From Lamellibrachia satsuma (taxonomy: Eukaryota; Annelida; Polychaeta; Sabellida; Siboglinidae), in the NCBI GenBank assembly GCA_033239005.1, contig BSQZ01000036.1, positions 5,091,001 to 5,155,000 of the forward strand: a stretch of DNA of 64,000 nt, in the 5' to 3' direction. Shown one piece after another: positions 61,060 through 64,000 of the stretch; positions within the stretch are counted from its first letter, which is position 1; every line of letters begins with the position of its first letter. The translations under genes were made by a program, and so were the position numbers. The notes under the pieces were generated by a model that was not told the DNA's origin, made no database searches, and was given only the letters and a program-made list of their open reading frames with translations.

Positions 61060-62660
61060 GTGGATTATATGTGAAGTGGTTGAGCGATCGACCGGACGTG
61101 TTCGAGGCAACCAGGTGCGCGGCATCCGGGTCTTCACAGTTCGGCGTGGATTGTCTAATAATCTCGGTCATTTTGATCACCATAGGTTGACAAGTATGCA
61201 TTATCTACATTGTGAACTGGCCGTCTGGCGATAGTAAACGTACCAAATCGGTCAGAAATAAAAGCTGATTGTATTACATATACGGTACATGTTGTATTGA
61301 AGCAATACAGTCCATGAGATCAAATCGGAGTTGAACGTAAGCGGTTCCTTTGGTTTGGTATTCGTTTTTCTTGTATGACATTGATATATGCTTAAAGGTT
61401 AAAGTAGATAAATACTGCTCACATTTGAATAAGTGGATCATTAATATATTATATCGGTAACTCGCTATTAATGCGACAGTAGTTTTTAGTCACTGCCATT
61501 TGAGACAATTATATGTTCAACCATTACGTTTAGGCAGTACTTATGTTAATAACATGTATTTATTACAGTCACATTTGTTGACTGCCTACGGAAAAAGAAA
61601 TCCTTTAATCACGTGTTCGATGGTTTCCGGTCCTATGACGCCCACAGTCACAAATAGCAGCTGCATCGTTACGATGTTGGGATATGAAATGTTCGCAATC
61701 CATATCTCTGAATAAGGAGATCTACTAAATGTTATGATGAATTAACTGAGTTAGCTTAATCAATTTAATATGTGGGATATCATGTTTATGTTCCAATGCT
61801 GACATTTCGATTAAGGTGGCATACCCTGACTATTGGGTTCTGGACATACCTGCCATGTGGACTATATTGCCGGAGAAATATGACTGGCATGATTCAAAGT
61901 ATTAGGTTTCCAAATAAATATATGTAAATATAAGGCGATGTATTCAGTTAATCCGGGGTCTTACATCACATGCTCGCTGGCTCACATACGCGTGCGTTTG
62001 TGCGTACGTGCGTGCGTTCGTGCGTGATTACGTGCGTGCTTTACACATGGTCACCTACTACATCTCCGCTGTCTAATACATTTTCGACTTATACATAAAG
62101 ATGTTTATTGATGAGAAGTATACATCAGAAAATGTCATGACATTAAACAGTATCATAGTTTCCGTTTCAATAACACAGTCACGAATTGGTGTCTAACAGA
62201 TGACACATACAACACACTTCGAATACCACGATGACATTCCGAACTCGCTGCACTCGCACAATTGTGCACTAGAGCATAACCTTTGAGTAGACTAGATGTA
62301 ACTCTTCCGAACATTATAATACACATACTCGCCCACCCACCTACACATAGACATGCATAATTGTACACACGTGCAAACATGTAATCATCAAGTATTGATT
62401 CCGTGTGCACTTGTCAAAAGTCAGGACACACCCAAGATTAGAATAGTTAATCAAATCGTGGCGTTCTATTTCTCATCCTGACGCCGCCATATATGACAAT
62501 ATATGTACTGCCTACTTTCCAATGGTGAACACAAGAACAGTGTTGTGTTGATATAAATATAAAAATCTACATCAAACATCATAACCTGATCGGTTTCTTT
62601 TCACTCGGAAGCGGTCGGTATATTACGGTAATCGTGCGTTTACCATACATTGTCACATTT
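61060..62660. other. No gene recognised
   Basis: AT-rich DNA with a GTGCGTGCG patch at 61990-62040. Confidence 0.5.
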
Positions 62661-62673
62661 CTGACACACCTTT

Positions 62674-62781
62674 CATCGAACCTGCGTCGAACGCCCTTCT
62701 ACGACTACACATCGAACGTGCGTCAAACGCCCTTCTACGACTACACATCGAACCTGCGTCAAACCCCCTTCTACTAGTACA
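62674..62781. repeat. 36-bp tandem repeat, 3 copies
   Basis: CATCGAACCTGCGTCGAACG followed by CCCTTCTACGACTACA is repeated three times with a few changes. Confidence 0.95.
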
Positions 62782-63224
62782 CATCGCTGTTTAAATCTAC
62801 GGAGGCCCCCACCTAACATTACCACCTGTTTGATAGGTTACGATGATGTATCCGTCACTTATTCATATCGCATAATGCCTCTCCGAATTTTGCTAGACGA
62901 GGGCGTTTGCTATAATATGGGTCAGCCACTTTCTCCTACCAACCGCTTGGAAGGGTTCCCAGAATAGTTCTATTTCTAGAAATTTCACAAACCCTGCACG
63001 GTGGGTTATTGTACTTTTCGTAGCATACTTTTCTTATACAAAGGAAATATCATATATTCAGAACTCGTCATTTTCAGCACATCTTTTACAATTAAAAATA
63101 TCGTTCAACACGCAGCATTCATTGTAGAAGAAACACTTAAGACATTCGATTCATACAGTTTTCTAACCACCTGGCGTTCAGTATAAGTACTTGGCTAGTC
63201 TCCTGCATCTTTCAAATATCCCTA

Positions 63225-63395
63225 GGCAGCTCAGATAATCAATTTCACAACTTATTGTGCCTAAAACAAAACTTAACTTGGGTAAACGTGTTTTCTCTGT
63301 CGCTGCGCATAGGGTCTGGAATGAATTCCCTATCACTTTGAAAACATCTGAAACTATTGCTATTTTCCGAAAAAAAACTTAATAATAATAATAAT
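63225..63395 (+). mobile_element. LINE C-terminal remnant
   Basis: The frame 63257-63381 reads KLNLGKRVFSVAAHRVWNEF, PITLKTSETIAIFRKKT, then stop. This is the standard end of many jockey/L2-type retrotransposon proteins (RAFSVAAP-LWN-LP...S---FK--LKT). The tail ends in (AAT)n, consistent with an insertion 3' end. The 5' portion is missing. Confidence 0.75.
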
Positions 63396-63399
63396 TATT

Positions 63400-64000
63400 A
63401 TTATAAGTACACGTTGACGTTTTAGATACCTGGGTCGTGGCAGGTGCAACAATACAATGTCTGCTACGACTGAATGCGTTCACAGGCGAAGCACCCCGCT
63501 AACCCCGCTAACCCCGTTAAAGCATCCTCTGCAATTCAGTGACGAATCGGGTTCGTTGATGTTCAAATGTGTAGAGTGTTAATAATTGACTTAATAAGCG
63601 CAGTCGGTTTCGTAAAAGAGTGAGTACATTTGCTAAAATCGTCGAAAGAGGTGCCTTTAATCGTTGTCAAGTGAATAATGTTTGATAGTATTGTAGTGTG
63701 AAATGTGGCATTTTAATAGTAAATGTGTAGTGATTTTGTTGTGACCGTGTGTGGGCGCGTACGTGTGTGTGTGTGCGTGCGTGTGTGCGTGCGTGCGTGC
63801 GTGCGTGCGTGCTTGCGTGTGTGTAACAGTTTGCCGATTCTATACAAGTTGGTCTGTTTAGCTTTAATATTTGATGTGCGGTGTTCTGAGCGAGGTCAGT
63901 GATGCCTGTTGACGGGGACGTCTGGTTATCAATGAGAACATTAACAACATAATAATAATAATACATACAAATACGTCTTACTGCGTGTGTATCGGAATTA
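63400..64000. other. No gene; (TG)n/(TGCG)n tract at 63760-63824
   Basis: A GTGTGTGCGTGC microsatellite, three CCCCGCTAA-type repeats near 63495-63520, and an (AAT)n stretch near the right edge. Confidence 0.6.

Overview
This window looks like nuclear DNA from an invertebrate animal. The evidence is spliced coding fragments with GT-AG junctions, a eukaryotic initiator tRNA, many non-LTR retrotransposon pieces, several kinds of DNA transposon and very long (TA)n tracts. CR1-type reverse transcriptase, tRNA-derived SINEs and the repeat-associated gene families point to a marine lophotrochozoan, most likely a mollusc. That placement is inference. Nothing here is prokaryotic.

Layout. 0-3 kb: an intact tRNA-iMet gene, two degenerate inverted copies of it that share its 5' flank, retrotransposon 3'-end remnants, and CCTG, GA and GGGA tracts. 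3-9.7 kb: mostly repeats, with a hAT-like element around an eight-copy 95-bp array, a duplicated 300-bp block and an isolated spliced exon. 11.2-14.9 kb (minus strand): five exons of a KCTD3/SHKBP1-like gene, recognisable by protein similarity and in compatible splice phase except at one break. It carries a nonsense codon and a triplicated exon end, so it is a broken or decaying copy. 16.9-22.3 kb: two CR1-like LINE copies, one nested with a MULE-like element inside a 3.0-kb hAT-like transposon. 23-32.5 kb: exon remnants, minisatellites, a SINE and a decayed repeat-family gene interrupted by a second LINE type. 32.5-40 kb: LINE tails and long simple repeats. 40.8-44 kb: a 3.2-kb element with perfect terminal inverted repeats, a TA duplication and internal ACCAAT/ATTGGT motifs. 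46.1-47.7 kb: the best intact protein gene, a two-exon secreted cysteine-rich peptide whose intron holds a MITE and a long TA tract. 47.8-52 kb: inverted repeats, a small MITE and two codon-periodic minisatellites. 54.4-56.3 kb: tandem arrays and a truncated reverse transcriptase. 56.8-60.9 kb: a 4.1-kb element with about 550-bp terminal inverted repeats around a degenerate gene of a widespread, poorly characterised family (conserved DNVD, TFDQP and DxD segments and a Cys-rich tail).

The features do not form one pathway. The region is repeat-dominated, with one plausible intact protein gene, one intact tRNA gene and several gene relics. The most interesting items are the 4.1-kb long-TIR element, the cysteine-rich peptide gene, the KCTD3-like relic and the three-level transposon nest. 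Family names rest on reading translations against remembered families; no search was run.
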